Source: a virus
DNA length: 40,450 nucleotides
Virus record (IMG/VR): IMGVR_UViG_3300049432_000025
Location: 1 to 40,450 of that record
Reading direction: 5' to 3' (one strand)
A program made the position numbers and the translations under genes. The notes under the pieces are model-generated. The model was not told the DNA's origin. It ran no database searches and worked only from the letters and a program-made list of their open reading frames with translations. Below, piece by piece: positions 1 through 7,997 of this stretch. Position 1 is the first letter of the stretch; the number at the start of each line of letters is the position of its first letter.

Positions 1-127
1 CAGCTCGCGGAAGCCGACGACCTGATCGTGGGTGACTTCAAGGCGCTCAAGCTCTACTTCGGAGCGTCGTATCGCGTCGATACCAGCACCGAAGCCGGAG
101 ATCGCTGGGACAAGAACCTCATCGGCT
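1..127. repeat. Terminal direct repeat, left copy
   Basis: Bases 1-127 are identical to bases 40324-40450. The repeat lies inside the major capsid gene and the frame continues across it, so it marks overlap of a circular or circularly permuted assembly, not a non-coding virion end. A length of exactly 127 matches a common maximum k-mer of short-read assemblers, which is an inference about its origin. Removing one copy leaves a 40,323 bp unit. Confidence 0.95.
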
Positions 128-213
128 ACCGCGGTGAGGAGGAGATGGGCCTCGATGCCCGTCCGGCTGTGTATGCCGGTGCGTTCCAGCGAGTAGATGA
201 CGTAACCGTCTGA
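1..213 (+). CDS. Major capsid protein, C-terminal end (gene begins at 39190)
   Basis: This is the last part of the HK97-type capsid gene that starts at 39190 and runs through the right edge. Base 1 corresponds to base 40324 in the same frame, and the stop TGA is at 211-213. The joined gene is 1,347 nt and encodes 448 residues. The visible tail (ESYRVDTSTE-like beta-rich stretch, then EEEMGLDARPAVYAGAFQRV) is typical of the end of HK97-fold capsid proteins, where a strand of the P-domain closes the subunit. The gene is followed by a strong hairpin at 258-297. Confidence 0.93.
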   Translation, partial: QLAEADDLIVGDFKALKLYFGASYRVDTSTEAGDRWDKNLIGYRGEEEMGLDARPAVYAGAFQRVDDVTV

Positions 214-257
214 GCTGACTGAGGTGGGCTGACCGCAAGGTCAAATCCAGTTCGTCA

Positions 258-308
258 GTGGCCGGATGTGGGGAGCCCACCTCCGGCATCCGGCCACACC
301 CTTTTCCT
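258..308 (+). terminator. Rho-independent terminator after the capsid gene
   Basis: GTGGCCGGATG (258-268) and CATCCGGCCAC (287-297) form a perfect 11-bp stem. The 18-nt loop can itself fold further (GGAG/CTCC), and a T-rich tract (CTTTTCCTT) follows from 301. It sits in the 109-nt gap between the capsid gene and the next start at 323. It would let capsid mRNA be more abundant than downstream connector and tail mRNA. The 11-bp match is far beyond chance in this gap. Confidence 0.85.
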
Positions 309-322
309 TGAGAGGAGTACCC

Positions 323-676
323 ATGCCGACTAAGGCTGAACTGCTCAAGCAGGCCAAAAAGGCCGGCGTGGACGTTCCATCGAGCGCCACCAAGGCCGAC
401 ATCGAGGCTGCCCTGGCAGACGGCGAGGCCAAGCCCGTCAAGCGTCCTGAGCGCACCACGGCTGATCGTGCCAACGGCAACTTCACCGATGGCCCGATCG
501 CCCCGCCGCACGAGGTCAACAGCTCGCTCGCTTCTGACCGGATGCGGGCGCTGAACGAGGACCACATCGCAATGGGCGCTCGGCCGGAGACGACCGAGTC
601 CGACGCATCCAAGGCCAAGAGCGCCGAGCCTCCCCGCGAGGAGGGACCGATTCACTTCCGGGATAGCCGCCCGTAG
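323..676 (+). CDS. Small head-region protein with N-terminal HeH/SAP-like motif
   Basis: A 117-residue protein starting at ATG 323 with the ribosome site GAGAGGAG at 311-317. Residues 2-31 (PTKAELLKQAKKAGVDVPSS, then TKADIEAAL) resemble the helix-extended-helix or SAP-like motif that phages often place at the start of small head or tail-associated proteins. The remainder is charged, low in hydrophobics and probably disordered, ending PIHFRDSRP. Position directly after the capsid gene suggests a head accessory or connector-associated role, but no family is firmly recognised. This function is inference from position. Confidence 0.7.
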   Translation: MPTKAELLKQAKKAGVDVPSSATKADIEAALADGEAKPVKRPERTTADRANGNFTDGPIAPPHEVNSSLASDRMRALNEDHIAMGARPETTESDASKAKSAEPPREEGPIHFRDSRP

Positions 677-695
677 TGAGTAACAGGAGGTGGGC

Positions 696-1397
696 ATGAC
701 AGTACAGATCACCGTTCGATCCCCCGGCAACCGCGAAGTGCGCTACGAGGTGCGCGAGGACACCAACGACGCAGCTCTCATCATCGGCATCCTCGGTTCT
801 GACGAGTACCAGCTCGCCGGGATGGGGGAACTGAGCGGCTGGGCGCTGGACATCGGCGCTCACGTCGGAACAGTGGGACTGGCGCTGGCAATCGACAACC
901 CCGGCCTGTCGGTGGTGTGCGTCGAACCCGTTCCGGGCAACGCTGACCTCATCCGGCACTCGATCCAGATGAACAACCTCGCTGACCGGGTATTCATGGA
1001 GGAGGCCAGCGCCGCCGCCCTGGGGACCTCTACAGTCCCGTGCCACTTCGACTACACGTCGCACACCATCCCTGACCAGGGATACGTGATCCAGAACCGC
1101 TTCATCGGCAACCTGTGGCGCGAGGGTGGCGAGGGCACGGTCATCGACGCCCCTGCGGTGAGTCTCAAGTCCCTGGCCGACAAGTACGGGGCTGACGAGT
1201 GGCGGCTGGTCAAGACCGACTGCGAAGGCTGCGAGTGGCAAGTCTTTACCACTGACGCCAGCCTGTGCGCCGAGATCATCGGCGAATGGCACGACGGCCC
1301 GTTCTCGCGGATCGAGACACTACTGAAAAAGACCCACAAGACCACCCTGCTGACCGACTACGGCGGCTCGGGCATCTTCCGGGCGGTGCGCAAGTGA
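696..1397 (+). CDS. FkbM-family SAM-dependent methyltransferase
   Basis: A 233-residue protein. ATG 696 is chosen over GTG 690 because GGAGG (686-690) is correctly spaced from it. Residues about 50-62 (LDIGAHVGTVGLAL) are the SAM-binding glycine loop, followed by VCVEPVPGNADLI. Residues about 171-183 (VKTDCEGCEWQVF) are the FkbM signature with its acidic pair. FkbM enzymes typically O-methylate sugars or polyketides. The gene overlaps the next glycosyltransferase by 4 nt (GTGA), so methylation of a phage-added sugar is the likely job. The acceptor cannot be told from the sequence. Confidence 0.85.
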   Translation: MTVQITVRSPGNREVRYEVREDTNDAALIIGILGSDEYQLAGMGELSGWALDIGAHVGTVGLALAIDNPGLSVVCVEPVPGNADLIRHSIQMNNLADRVFMEEASAAALGTSTVPCHFDYTSHTIPDQGYVIQNRFIGNLWREGGEGTVIDAPAVSLKSLADKYGADEWRLVKTDCEGCEWQVFTTDASLCAEIIGEWHDGPFSRIETLLKKTHKTTLLTDYGGSGIFRAVRK

Positions 1398-2227
1398 AGG
1401 TCCTCACTGATCTACACCACGGGGTCCTGTTCGAGTCGCTGGCCATGCTATTCGTGGACCGCGCCATCCTCGGCCCTGCTGAACTTCTGGTGTGGGTGGA
1501 CGGCTACTACGTCACCAACCCTGGGATCATCCACGCGGACTTCCCACCACGGGAAGTGAGAGCGGTGACAACCGAATATCTCAAAGACCATCGCCCCGAG
1601 TACGTCATCGCCACGGCAGGCACAAACCGTCACCCGATGCGGGACCTCGCTGAGAGGCTTGGAGCGCGGTACGTCGATCATCTCGGCAACCAGGACGACC
1701 AGCCCATCGGGGATCTTGTCTTACGGGCAATGCTGGGAGATAGGGAACAGGGACTCACCTATCACCCCGAGTTCCACCGTCTCCGATGGAGCAAGCCCGA
1801 GGGCCGAAGGGTCGGGGCGTTCCACGCCTCGTTCCTCACTCTCCCTTGTCGTAGTGATTGGGACCGCGTTGCTTCCGACGAATGGGTCATGTACGGCACT
1901 CCCGAAACGGCGCTTGAGCCGTGGCAGGTGGCCAAGGCTCGCAAGGACTGCATTGCCGCCTGGGTCTGCAAGGACGCTGACGGCTACGGCTTCGCGGTGC
2001 ATGAAGCCTTCGCCTCTGGCAGAGCAGTCATCGGTCACGCCTCGCACTACGAAGGCAAGATGGCCGAGCTGCTGTTCGTTCGGGGCGAGACCTACCTAGA
2101 ACCCGGCGATGACCTCGGCCCCATGCTGGCTGACCCGGTACCGATGGGCCGTGCTGCCTTCGACCGCTTCGATGAGCTGGTCAACTTCGACGCCGAGGCC
2201 GCGGCGATCGCGGACTACCTCTCGTGA
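1394..2227 (+). CDS. Glycosyltransferase-like protein (GT-B type), paralogue of the gene at 4045
   Basis: A 277-residue protein starting at GTG 1394, which overlaps the upstream stop. The N-terminus VLTDLHHGVLFESLAMLFVDR matches the start of the protein at 4045 (VLTDFHHADLFESFGLTLEDR), so the two are paralogues. Residues about 195-215 (DGYGFAVHEAFASGRAVIGH) form the C-terminal nucleotide-sugar site typical of GT-B enzymes. It lacks a full GT4 E-x7-E motif, so donor and activity are uncertain. It belongs to the cassette inserted between head and connector genes and probably acts in the host cytoplasm on virion or surface glycans. Confidence 0.7.
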   Translation: MKVLTDLHHGVLFESLAMLFVDRAILGPAELLVWVDGYYVTNPGIIHADFPPREVRAVTTEYLKDHRPEYVIATAGTNRHPMRDLAERLGARYVDHLGNQDDQPIGDLVLRAMLGDREQGLTYHPEFHRLRWSKPEGRRVGAFHASFLTLPCRSDWDRVASDEWVMYGTPETALEPWQVAKARKDCIAAWVCKDADGYGFAVHEAFASGRAVIGHASHYEGKMAELLFVRGETYLEPGDDLGPMLADPVPMGRAAFDRFDELVNFDAEAAAIADYLS

Positions 2228-2715
2228 AAACTAGCGGTGAGCAGCGTGCTCGGTCCCGCAAGTACTACAGGGAGCACCGTGACGAGAGGCTGATAAAGAA
2301 CGCCGCCAGAAAGGAACTCAACAAGGAGCGCTACGAGGTAGCTGCCAAGCGCTGGCGTGAGGCAAACAAGGCTCATCTCCGCGAGTACATGGCAGAGTGG
2401 CGCGCAGCCAATCGCCAGAAACTGCGTGATTGGCATGCCAACTATCGGGCCACCCACCCTAAGAGTTGGCGAGACCGGGTTCTACGAAAGAAGTACGGCT
2501 TCGGGGTGCGGGAATACAACGATATGGTCATCGGTCAAGCTGGCCGGTGCCTCATCTGCTTCCGGGTTCCTCCAGAGGACCTAGTTGTAGATCACGACCA
2601 CCAGACGGGCAAGGTGCGTGGGCTGCTCTGCCAGCGATGCAATCGGATGCTCGGGCATGTAGACGACAACCCTCGCACTCTCCGTCACGCCATGAATTAC
2701 CTGGAGGCGGCGTGA
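2224..2715 (+). CDS. Recombination endonuclease VII-type HNH nuclease
   Basis: A 163-residue protein with GTG start overlapping the upstream stop. The N-terminal 85 residues are highly basic, with repeated W-R/K and YR..H patterns, and probably bind DNA. From residue 90 (YGFGVREYNDMV) the endonuclease VII fold is clear: zinc pair CLIC, catalytic DHDHQTGKVRGLLC, zinc pair CQRC, then N-R-M-LGH and a C-terminal helix. Members cut branched DNA or act as homing-type nucleases. Sitting between glycosyltransferase genes, it looks like a selfish insertion into the cassette and not a packaging resolvase, although either is possible. Confidence 0.9.
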   Translation: MKTSGEQRARSRKYYREHRDERLIKNAARKELNKERYEVAAKRWREANKAHLREYMAEWRAANRQKLRDWHANYRATHPKSWRDRVLRKKYGFGVREYNDMVIGQAGRCLICFRVPPEDLVVDHDHQTGKVRGLLCQRCNRMLGHVDDNPRTLRHAMNYLEAA

Positions 2716-3734
2716 TGCGTATTGCTCTCTTGGCAAGTCACGAAGTAGCCGAATACGACGACGTGCGCATGTTCACCCAGATGGGCCACGAGGTGTTTTG
2801 TCCGGGCGGCTACCAGAACCCCCGCGAACATACAGGCATCCGTCCCGCAATCCCAGATGCCCCGGTGTTCCCCGAGCTGATCGAAGCCTGCGAGCGGGTA
2901 AGACGCGAGAAGGGCGACCCCGGCCCGATGATCGACTGGGCCAAAGCCGCTCTCCCTGACGAGGTGATCGACTGGGCCGACATCATCATCGCCCACCACT
3001 TCGTTGACCGCTGGCTCGGCGGTCAGTGGGGGAGGATCAAACACAAAAGGGTTGTTTGGCGGACGTGCGGCCAGTCCAATGCCGACCTAGAAGCCTTCAT
3101 GGCCGGCGGCCGGGCCGAGGGATTGCAGATCGTCCGCTACTCCCCGAAGGAGCGGAACCTCCCCAACTACGCGGGTGAGGATGCTGTAATCCGCTTTGGC
3201 AAGGACCCCGCCGAGTGGTACGGATGGACTGGCGAGAACGAAGCCGTGGGCAACATCACCCAGAACATGCGTCAACGCGGCGACGCTTGTGGCTACGGGT
3301 TCTGGCAGGCCGCCACGGAAGGTCTCAAGGTCCGACCGGCTGGCCCTGGGTCCTTGTCCATGCGGGGCGGGTTCGGCGAACTCTCATACGAGGCGATGCA
3401 GCTATATCTGCGCCTCATTCGCTGCTACCTCTACACCGGCACTCAGCCCGCGTCCTACACCCTCGGCCTGATCGAAGCGATGATGACGGGTGTCCCGGTG
3501 GTGAGCATCGGTCCCAAGGCGTTCGGCGGCGACTCCTACGTCGCAGAGCTGTTCGAGGGGCACGAGATCACGATGCGGTTCAGCGACGATCCACAGGATG
3601 CTCAGCGTGCGCTCCGGGTCGCTCTGGATAACATCGACTCGGCGCAGTTCATTAGTGCCAAGACACGCCAGACGGCCATCGGCCTGTTCGGCCTCGACAA
3701 GATCAAGGCCGAGTGGGCGGAGTTCCTGCGATGA
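2715..3734 (+). CDS. Glycosyltransferase-like protein (GT-B type)
   Basis: A 339-residue protein from ATG 2715, overlapping the preceding stop by one base. The start MRIALLASHEVAEYDDVRMF is a Rossmann-like strand. Residues about 246-262 (SYTLGLIEAMMTGVPVVSIG) form the GT-B donor-binding helix: an acidic residue followed by A-x-x-x-G-x-PVV. Residues 85-110 (DWADIIIAHHFVDRW) resemble the acceptor-side core. Donor and acceptor are unknown. It is the second of four such enzymes and is co-transcribed with them, so stepwise assembly of a short glycan is a reasonable reading. Confidence 0.75.
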   Translation: MRIALLASHEVAEYDDVRMFTQMGHEVFCPGGYQNPREHTGIRPAIPDAPVFPELIEACERVRREKGDPGPMIDWAKAALPDEVIDWADIIIAHHFVDRWLGGQWGRIKHKRVVWRTCGQSNADLEAFMAGGRAEGLQIVRYSPKERNLPNYAGEDAVIRFGKDPAEWYGWTGENEAVGNITQNMRQRGDACGYGFWQAATEGLKVRPAGPGSLSMRGGFGELSYEAMQLYLRLIRCYLYTGTQPASYTLGLIEAMMTGVPVVSIGPKAFGGDSYVAELFEGHEITMRFSDDPQDAQRALRVALDNIDSAQFISAKTRQTAIGLFGLDKIKAEWAEFLR

Positions 3735-4048
3735 CAGGACACCGTGGCTGTGGCGTGTGCCGTCAATACATTGCGTGGATGCGATGGGCTCGAAGTGAAC
3801 CCTCGGCACTCCGCGCATTTCTTAGCGAACAGTGGCACGTTCATAGAGCGTCTACCGCTGCCGCTACTGCTTCGGACCTAGATGTAGAACGGCTGGCGGA
3901 AGCGATCTTTCGTGTCGCGATTGGACGACGAGTGGGCATGGTTGCTCTGCCGTGGGCCTTAGAAAATCAGCAGTCGTTTGCCCAATGGTGTAGCCAGCCC
4001 TCCATTGCCGCCGAGTACAGCCGTCTCGGCGCAAACAAGATCTCGTGA
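3731..4048 (+). CDS. Unrecognised small protein in the glycosylation cassette
   Basis: A 105-residue protein starting at ATG 3731 with a 4-nt ATGA overlap with the upstream gene, and overlapping the next gene by 4 nt. It begins GHRGCGVCRQYIAWMRW, with a CxxC pair near the N-terminus and a second cysteine only at QWCSQ, so a complete zinc site is not evident. The middle is helical (LDVERLAEAIFRVAIG). Base composition is less GC-skewed at third positions than in flanking genes, which may mean recent acquisition. No function is assigned. Confidence 0.6.
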   Translation: MTGHRGCGVCRQYIAWMRWARSEPSALRAFLSEQWHVHRASTAAATASDLDVERLAEAIFRVAIGRRVGMVALPWALENQQSFAQWCSQPSIAAEYSRLGANKIS

Positions 4049-5112
4049 GAGTCCTCACCGACTTCCACCACGCCGACCTGTTTGAGTCCTTCGGCCTCAC
4101 CCTCGAAGATCGGCTCGGCTACGAGCTCTACGCCCCGATGGGCATGGACTGGTATCTCCAGGATTACTGGGAGTTCGAGAAGCGCGTCCACGGCGACGCG
4201 GTGGCGCGGCAGTACCTCGAAGGCATCTGGCCCGACCCGGTGGACAAGGGAACCCACTTCGAGCAGGCCGACAAGACTCATCCCGGCCGCATCATCAAGG
4301 GGCTGACCGTCGAGCAGGCCCACGCACTTCGACCGGATGTGGTGATAGCCACGGTGACTCACAACGAGGCGGGGCTGCATCGCTTCGCCACCGAAGCCAA
4401 CGCGACCTTCGGGGTCCAGCTCGGCAACGTGGGGCAGGCGATGGAGGTCAACTGGAACAACGCCCGCTTCGCCCTGTGCTCAACGACCATGCTCGGCTTC
4501 GAGCCGGTGGTGCCGTGGCTGATCTATCGCCAGGAGTTCTCGATGCAGGACTTCCGGTATGAATATCCGCCGGTCGAGACGAACAGCGTCTCGTCGTTTG
4601 TTCAGTGCTTCGCTGAGAACCGCGGCATGGAGCGGGGCGGGTTCTACGACCAGTACGTCGCGTTCGCCGAGGAGCTGCGCGACGAGTTCGACTTCCGGGT
4701 CTACGGCTCCTACGGAACTCAACCGGAAGATCATCTGGCCTGCGGCAACCTTCCCACGACGCCCGACGTAGCGGAGAACATGCGACGGGCGCGGATCATC
4801 TGGCACGCCAAGTTCTGGAGCGACGGCTACGGCCACGTGATCCACAACGCCCACGCTGTCGGCCGGCCGGTCCTTAGCTTCCACAACTACTACGCTGACA
4901 AGCTCGCCGCGCCACTCATGGAGCATGGGGTGACAGGGTTCGATCTGAACCGCATGAGCGCCGACGAGATCACGGCAACCCTTCGACGGCTCAGGGACGA
5001 CCACGAGTACCACGAGACCATCAGCCGCGCTACCGCCAAGCGGTTCCGCGAGGTCGTGGACTTCGATCAGGACGCCGAGAACGTGCGGGCACTGCTGGAG
5101 TCGGTGGCATGA
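4045..5112 (+). CDS. Glycosyltransferase-like protein (GT-B type), paralogue of the gene at 1394
   Basis: A 355-residue protein with GTG start overlapping the upstream stop. It shares its first 20 residues with the protein at 1394 and has the same C-terminal pattern at about 257-278 (WSDGYGHVIHNAHAVGRPVLS), followed by YADKLAAPLMEHGVTGFDL, a layout usual for GT-B sugar transferases. Compared with its paralogue it has an extra central stretch of about 75 residues. A duplicated enzyme flanking two other genes suggests the cassette grew by duplication. Substrates are unknown. Confidence 0.75.
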   Translation: MRVLTDFHHADLFESFGLTLEDRLGYELYAPMGMDWYLQDYWEFEKRVHGDAVARQYLEGIWPDPVDKGTHFEQADKTHPGRIIKGLTVEQAHALRPDVVIATVTHNEAGLHRFATEANATFGVQLGNVGQAMEVNWNNARFALCSTTMLGFEPVVPWLIYRQEFSMQDFRYEYPPVETNSVSSFVQCFAENRGMERGGFYDQYVAFAEELRDEFDFRVYGSYGTQPEDHLACGNLPTTPDVAENMRRARIIWHAKFWSDGYGHVIHNAHAVGRPVLSFHNYYADKLAAPLMEHGVTGFDLNRMSADEITATLRRLRDDHEYHETISRATAKRFREVVDFDQDAENVRALLESVA

Positions 5113-6443
5113 GGCTCATCTTCTTCGGGGACAACAGTTCAACTGGATTCGGTACCGTCACCCTCGACCTCGGACGCCGCTTGGTCGAGCTCGGCGAGGA
5201 CGTGCGCTTCGTATCGCAGAACCCCACGAGCGATGATCTGCCCGAGCCGTTCCGGTCCCGCACCTACGACATCCTGTCCCTGGATCGCGCTACCAATGAG
5301 GTGACTGGCCAGAGTGGGGTATCCGAGGGGTCTCCGTTGATTCCCTCCCTGCTGGATGGGACGTTCGCTGGAACCTTGCACAACGGGGAACCGGCGGGGG
5401 ACTGGGCACCCGAGGTGGCCATCCTGCTCGGTGATTACCGCGCCGTGCAGATGATGATCGACCGCGCACCGGAGGCCTTCGAGGGCCTGCCGTGCTATCA
5501 CTACATCCCCGTCGAGGGCGTCAACCTCCCTCCGAGTTGGGGCAAGCTGTGGCGCGTCTGCACCCCGGTTGCGATGAGCAACTTCGGCGCCGACGAGATC
5601 GCCATCGTGACCGGCGAACGTCCGCCGATGGTCTACCACGGGGTTGATACCGAAGTCTTTCACCCGGTCACTTCCAAGACGCCGGTCAGCATCAAGCCCA
5701 CCGATCACCCCGAACTGACGCTCTCCAGCAAGAACGACTGCAAGCTGCTGTGGGCGCGCTTCTTCGATCTTCCGACACCGAAGAAGTGGGTCCTCAGAAC
5801 AGACAGACATATGCCGCGTAAGCGGTACAACTCGTTCCTTCGTTCGATGGCGCCGGTGCTGCAGCGCCAGCCGGACACGCTGCTGGTGATCCACTGCCAG
5901 CCGATGGACTTCGGCGGCTACCTGCCAGACTCGATCAGCAAAATCCCCGGCGCGCAACTCCTCAATCCGTCAGACGAGACGCGGCCGGAAGGGTATGGGC
6001 TGTTCGGACGGCCCTACCCCCAGATCATCCTCACCAACCTGGTTGGCATCGAGCGCGATGCGCTGGTCAGCCTGTACAACGCGGCCGATGTCTACGCCTC
6101 GCCTTCCGCTGAGGGATTCGGGCTGACCCTCGCTGAGTCGATCGCCTGCGGTGTGCCCGCGGTCGGGATTCGCTACTCCGCTGTCCCCGAGGTCATCGGT
6201 CAAGCCGGCATCACGGTCGAGATCAGCCACCTGGTCGAGAACGAGTACGACCACTTCTGGGCGGCCGTCGATGAGCAAGCGTTCGGTCGAGCGGTGGAGT
6301 TCCTGCTGACCCACCAGACCCGCCGCGAGGACATGGGGCGCAAGGGTCCGGTCCACGTCCGTGCCAACTTCGACTGGGATAACGCCGCCCGCGAGTTCGT
6401 CAGTCTCATCCATTCGTCTGCTCCTGTGGAGGTCGCCGCCTGA
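5109..6443 (+). CDS. Glycosyltransferase family 4-like protein
   Basis: A 444-residue protein from ATG 5109 with ATGA overlap. The N-terminus MRLIFFGDNSSTGFGTVT is the glycine-containing acceptor-domain loop of GT4 enzymes. Residues about 321-350 (SLYNAADVYASPSAEGFGLT, then LAESIACGVPAVG) carry the retaining GT4 E-x7-E signature, and AVPEVIGQAG follows. This is the best-supported glycosyltransferase of the four. It ends one base into the head-tail connector gene, so expression of the sugar enzymes is tied to structural genes. The likely target is a virion protein or host envelope glycan. Confidence 0.9.
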   Translation: MRLIFFGDNSSTGFGTVTLDLGRRLVELGEDVRFVSQNPTSDDLPEPFRSRTYDILSLDRATNEVTGQSGVSEGSPLIPSLLDGTFAGTLHNGEPAGDWAPEVAILLGDYRAVQMMIDRAPEAFEGLPCYHYIPVEGVNLPPSWGKLWRVCTPVAMSNFGADEIAIVTGERPPMVYHGVDTEVFHPVTSKTPVSIKPTDHPELTLSSKNDCKLLWARFFDLPTPKKWVLRTDRHMPRKRYNSFLRSMAPVLQRQPDTLLVIHCQPMDFGGYLPDSISKIPGAQLLNPSDETRPEGYGLFGRPYPQIILTNLVGIERDALVSLYNAADVYASPSAEGFGLTLAESIACGVPAVGIRYSAVPEVIGQAGITVEISHLVENEYDHFWAAVDEQAFGRAVEFLLTHQTRREDMGRKGPVHVRANFDWDNAAREFVSLIHSSAPVEVAA

Positions 6444-7102
6444 TGCCAGCCTTTGTCTCGGTCGCGGCGGTACGGGACTACCTCGTCACCACTGACACCA
6501 CCGGCCAGTGGTCGGACGGCCTGATTGGTTCCAACATCCGAGTGGCGAGTGCCTTCCTGCAGCGTGCCACCAGTCGTCAGTTCGAGGCGCAGTCCAACAC
6601 CACCAAAGTGTTCAGCACCTTGGGGCGAGCGGCGATCACCATCCCGGATCTGCGCTCTACCACCGCCGTGACCCTGAACGGCAACACCGTGGATGTTGAT
6701 GAGTCGTACTTCCTGACGCCAGACCGCTTCACCTCGTCGATGTTCGTCGGCCTTGAGTTTCCGTCACTTCGGAACCCGATGGACTATCGAAGTTACCCCG
6801 ACTGGTTCGACCGCAACTACGACAACCCGCTGACCCAGTACCACCTCGGGCTGCGAAACGGCGGGATGCCGAACAACGTGAGGGTAGGACCTGCGGACTG
6901 GGGCTATCTCGTCATCCCCGACGAGGTTCAGCATGCCACCAAGGTGCTGGCCGCGTGGTACACGCTCCGACCGGATGCTCTCCTGTCAGGGGCACGTCAG
7001 ACGCCCGAGGGCAACGTGTTCGACCTTTCCCGCCTTCCGGTGGAGGTGACGCAGTTCATCCAGACCTGGAAGCTGCACGACCTTGCGGTTGTCTCAGGAT
7101 GA
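6443..7102 (+). CDS. Head-tail connector (gp6-like adaptor)
   Basis: A 219-residue protein whose ATG overlaps the preceding TGA. The start VAAVRDYLVTTDTTGQWSD is followed by helices with IGSNIRVASAFLQRATSRQF, the usual alpha-helical opening of HK97 gp6 or SPP1 gp15-like adaptors that form a ring under the portal. A longer beta-rich middle (about 60-160) is present, making it larger than the minimal adaptor of roughly 100-110 residues. Order (adaptor, gp10-like, tail terminator, tail tube) is the standard siphovirus order and supports the call. Confidence 0.75.
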   Translation: MPAFVSVAAVRDYLVTTDTTGQWSDGLIGSNIRVASAFLQRATSRQFEAQSNTTKVFSTLGRAAITIPDLRSTTAVTLNGNTVDVDESYFLTPDRFTSSMFVGLEFPSLRNPMDYRSYPDWFDRNYDNPLTQYHLGLRNGGMPNNVRVGPADWGYLVIPDEVQHATKVLAAWYTLRPDALLSGARQTPEGNVFDLSRLPVEVTQFIQTWKLHDLAVVSG

Positions 7103-7554
7103 GTGTCGAGACCAAGGGCATGAGACAACTGAATGCCCGCATCGAAGCCCTGCGTAAGATCCCGCGCACGCTGAGTGCGGAGTGGCAGGTTCGGACCATC
7201 GCCGGAGCCAAGACGCTGGTCAGGCGCAAGACGGGCCATACCGGGCGCACCATCGGGGCAGGTCCGATCACTGATAGGGGAGCGACCGTCACCGCGGCCG
7301 GCGCGGCGGTCTTTCTGGAGAAGGGCACCAAGCCGCACGTCATCCGTCCTAAGAAGGGCAAGTTCCTGCGCTTCGCTCCGGGTGCCGGGTCAACCCTCGG
7401 CGGGAGACCTAGAGCCGGGGCGTCTGTCGTGTTCGCGCGCAAGGTCAATCATCCGGGCACCAAGGCGTACCCGTTTCTGCTGCCCTCCGGACGCGAGGCG
7501 CTGCGGCAGGTCTCGCTGGAGACACCTATCAAGCTCTGGAACTCGGCGGCCTGA
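7099..7554 (+). CDS. HK97 gp10-like neck / tail-completion protein
   Basis: A 151-residue basic protein from ATG 7099 (4-nt overlap). The stretch FLEKGTKPHVIRPKKGKFLR, then VFARKVNHPGTKAYPFLLPS, is the recognisable gp10/gpG-like core: a G-T-x-P-H-x-I loop followed by the H-P-G-x-x-A-x-P-F motif. Proteins of this family sit at the head-tail interface and complete the neck. Its position between the connector and the tail terminator agrees. The stop overlaps the next ATG (TGATG). Confidence 0.85.
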   Translation: MSVETKGMRQLNARIEALRKIPRTLSAEWQVRTIAGAKTLVRRKTGHTGRTIGAGPITDRGATVTAAGAAVFLEKGTKPHVIRPKKGKFLRFAPGAGSTLGGRPRAGASVVFARKVNHPGTKAYPFLLPSGREALRQVSLETPIKLWNSAA

Positions 7555-7997
7555 TGGCGATCACCAACTATCGCCAGCAGCTCCGCGCGGCAGGGCTGGC
7601 GATCCTGACTCGCTACAAGGCCGATGTCACTCAGGTCGGCACGCTGGCGCACGTCTACAACCACAAACCGCCGTCGCCACGAGTGCCGTGCGCGTACCTG
7701 GAGAAGCACATTCCTGAACCGGGCATCCGCTTTGATGCGCAGCTCCGACAACGTGAACTGATCCTCGGAGTGGTCGTCCTGCTGCGAGCCACCAACGTCA
7801 AGGAATCCACCGAGGAGACCGACGTGATCGCCGAGGAATTGATCGACTACTTCACCCGTTACAACCGCGAAGTCCCCGAGGCGCGGATGGTGCCCGAATC
7901 GCTCGACGATCCGATCGAAGAGCAGTTCGGAACCGCCACCTATCTCGGGTTCCGGTTGAACGTGCGCGGCTCCATTCAGCAGGGCCGCAACTTCTAG
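7554..7997 (+). CDS. Tail terminator protein
   Basis: A 147-residue protein starting at ATG 7554, one base into the upstream stop. It has the alternating alpha/beta pattern of tail terminators (lambda gpU/SPP1 gp17 type): an N-terminal helix (YRQQLRAAGLAILTRYKADV), a strand-rich middle with RELILGVVVLLRATN, then ETDVIAEELIDYFTRYNRE. Such proteins form a hexameric ring that stops tube polymerisation and joins tail to head. Sequence similarity in this family is weak, so the call leans on gene order and length. Confidence 0.7.
   Translation: MAITNYRQQLRAAGLAILTRYKADVTQVGTLAHVYNHKPPSPRVPCAYLEKHIPEPGIRFDAQLRQRELILGVVVLLRATNVKESTEETDVIAEELIDYFTRYNREVPEARMVPESLDDPIEEQFGTATYLGFRLNVRGSIQQGRNF

Noticed and set aside
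1-127. Biological direct terminal repeats of the virion
   Set aside because: The repeat lies in the middle of the capsid gene and has a typical assembler k-mer length, so it is an assembly overlap.
516-1292. 258-codon leftward frame across the FkbM gene
   Set aside because: The rightward frame carries complete FkbM motifs with a strong ribosome site. The leftward product has shadow-type composition.
5139-5957. 272-codon leftward frame inside the GT4 gene
   Set aside because: Antisense shadow of a well-supported glycosyltransferase; no motif and no ribosome site.
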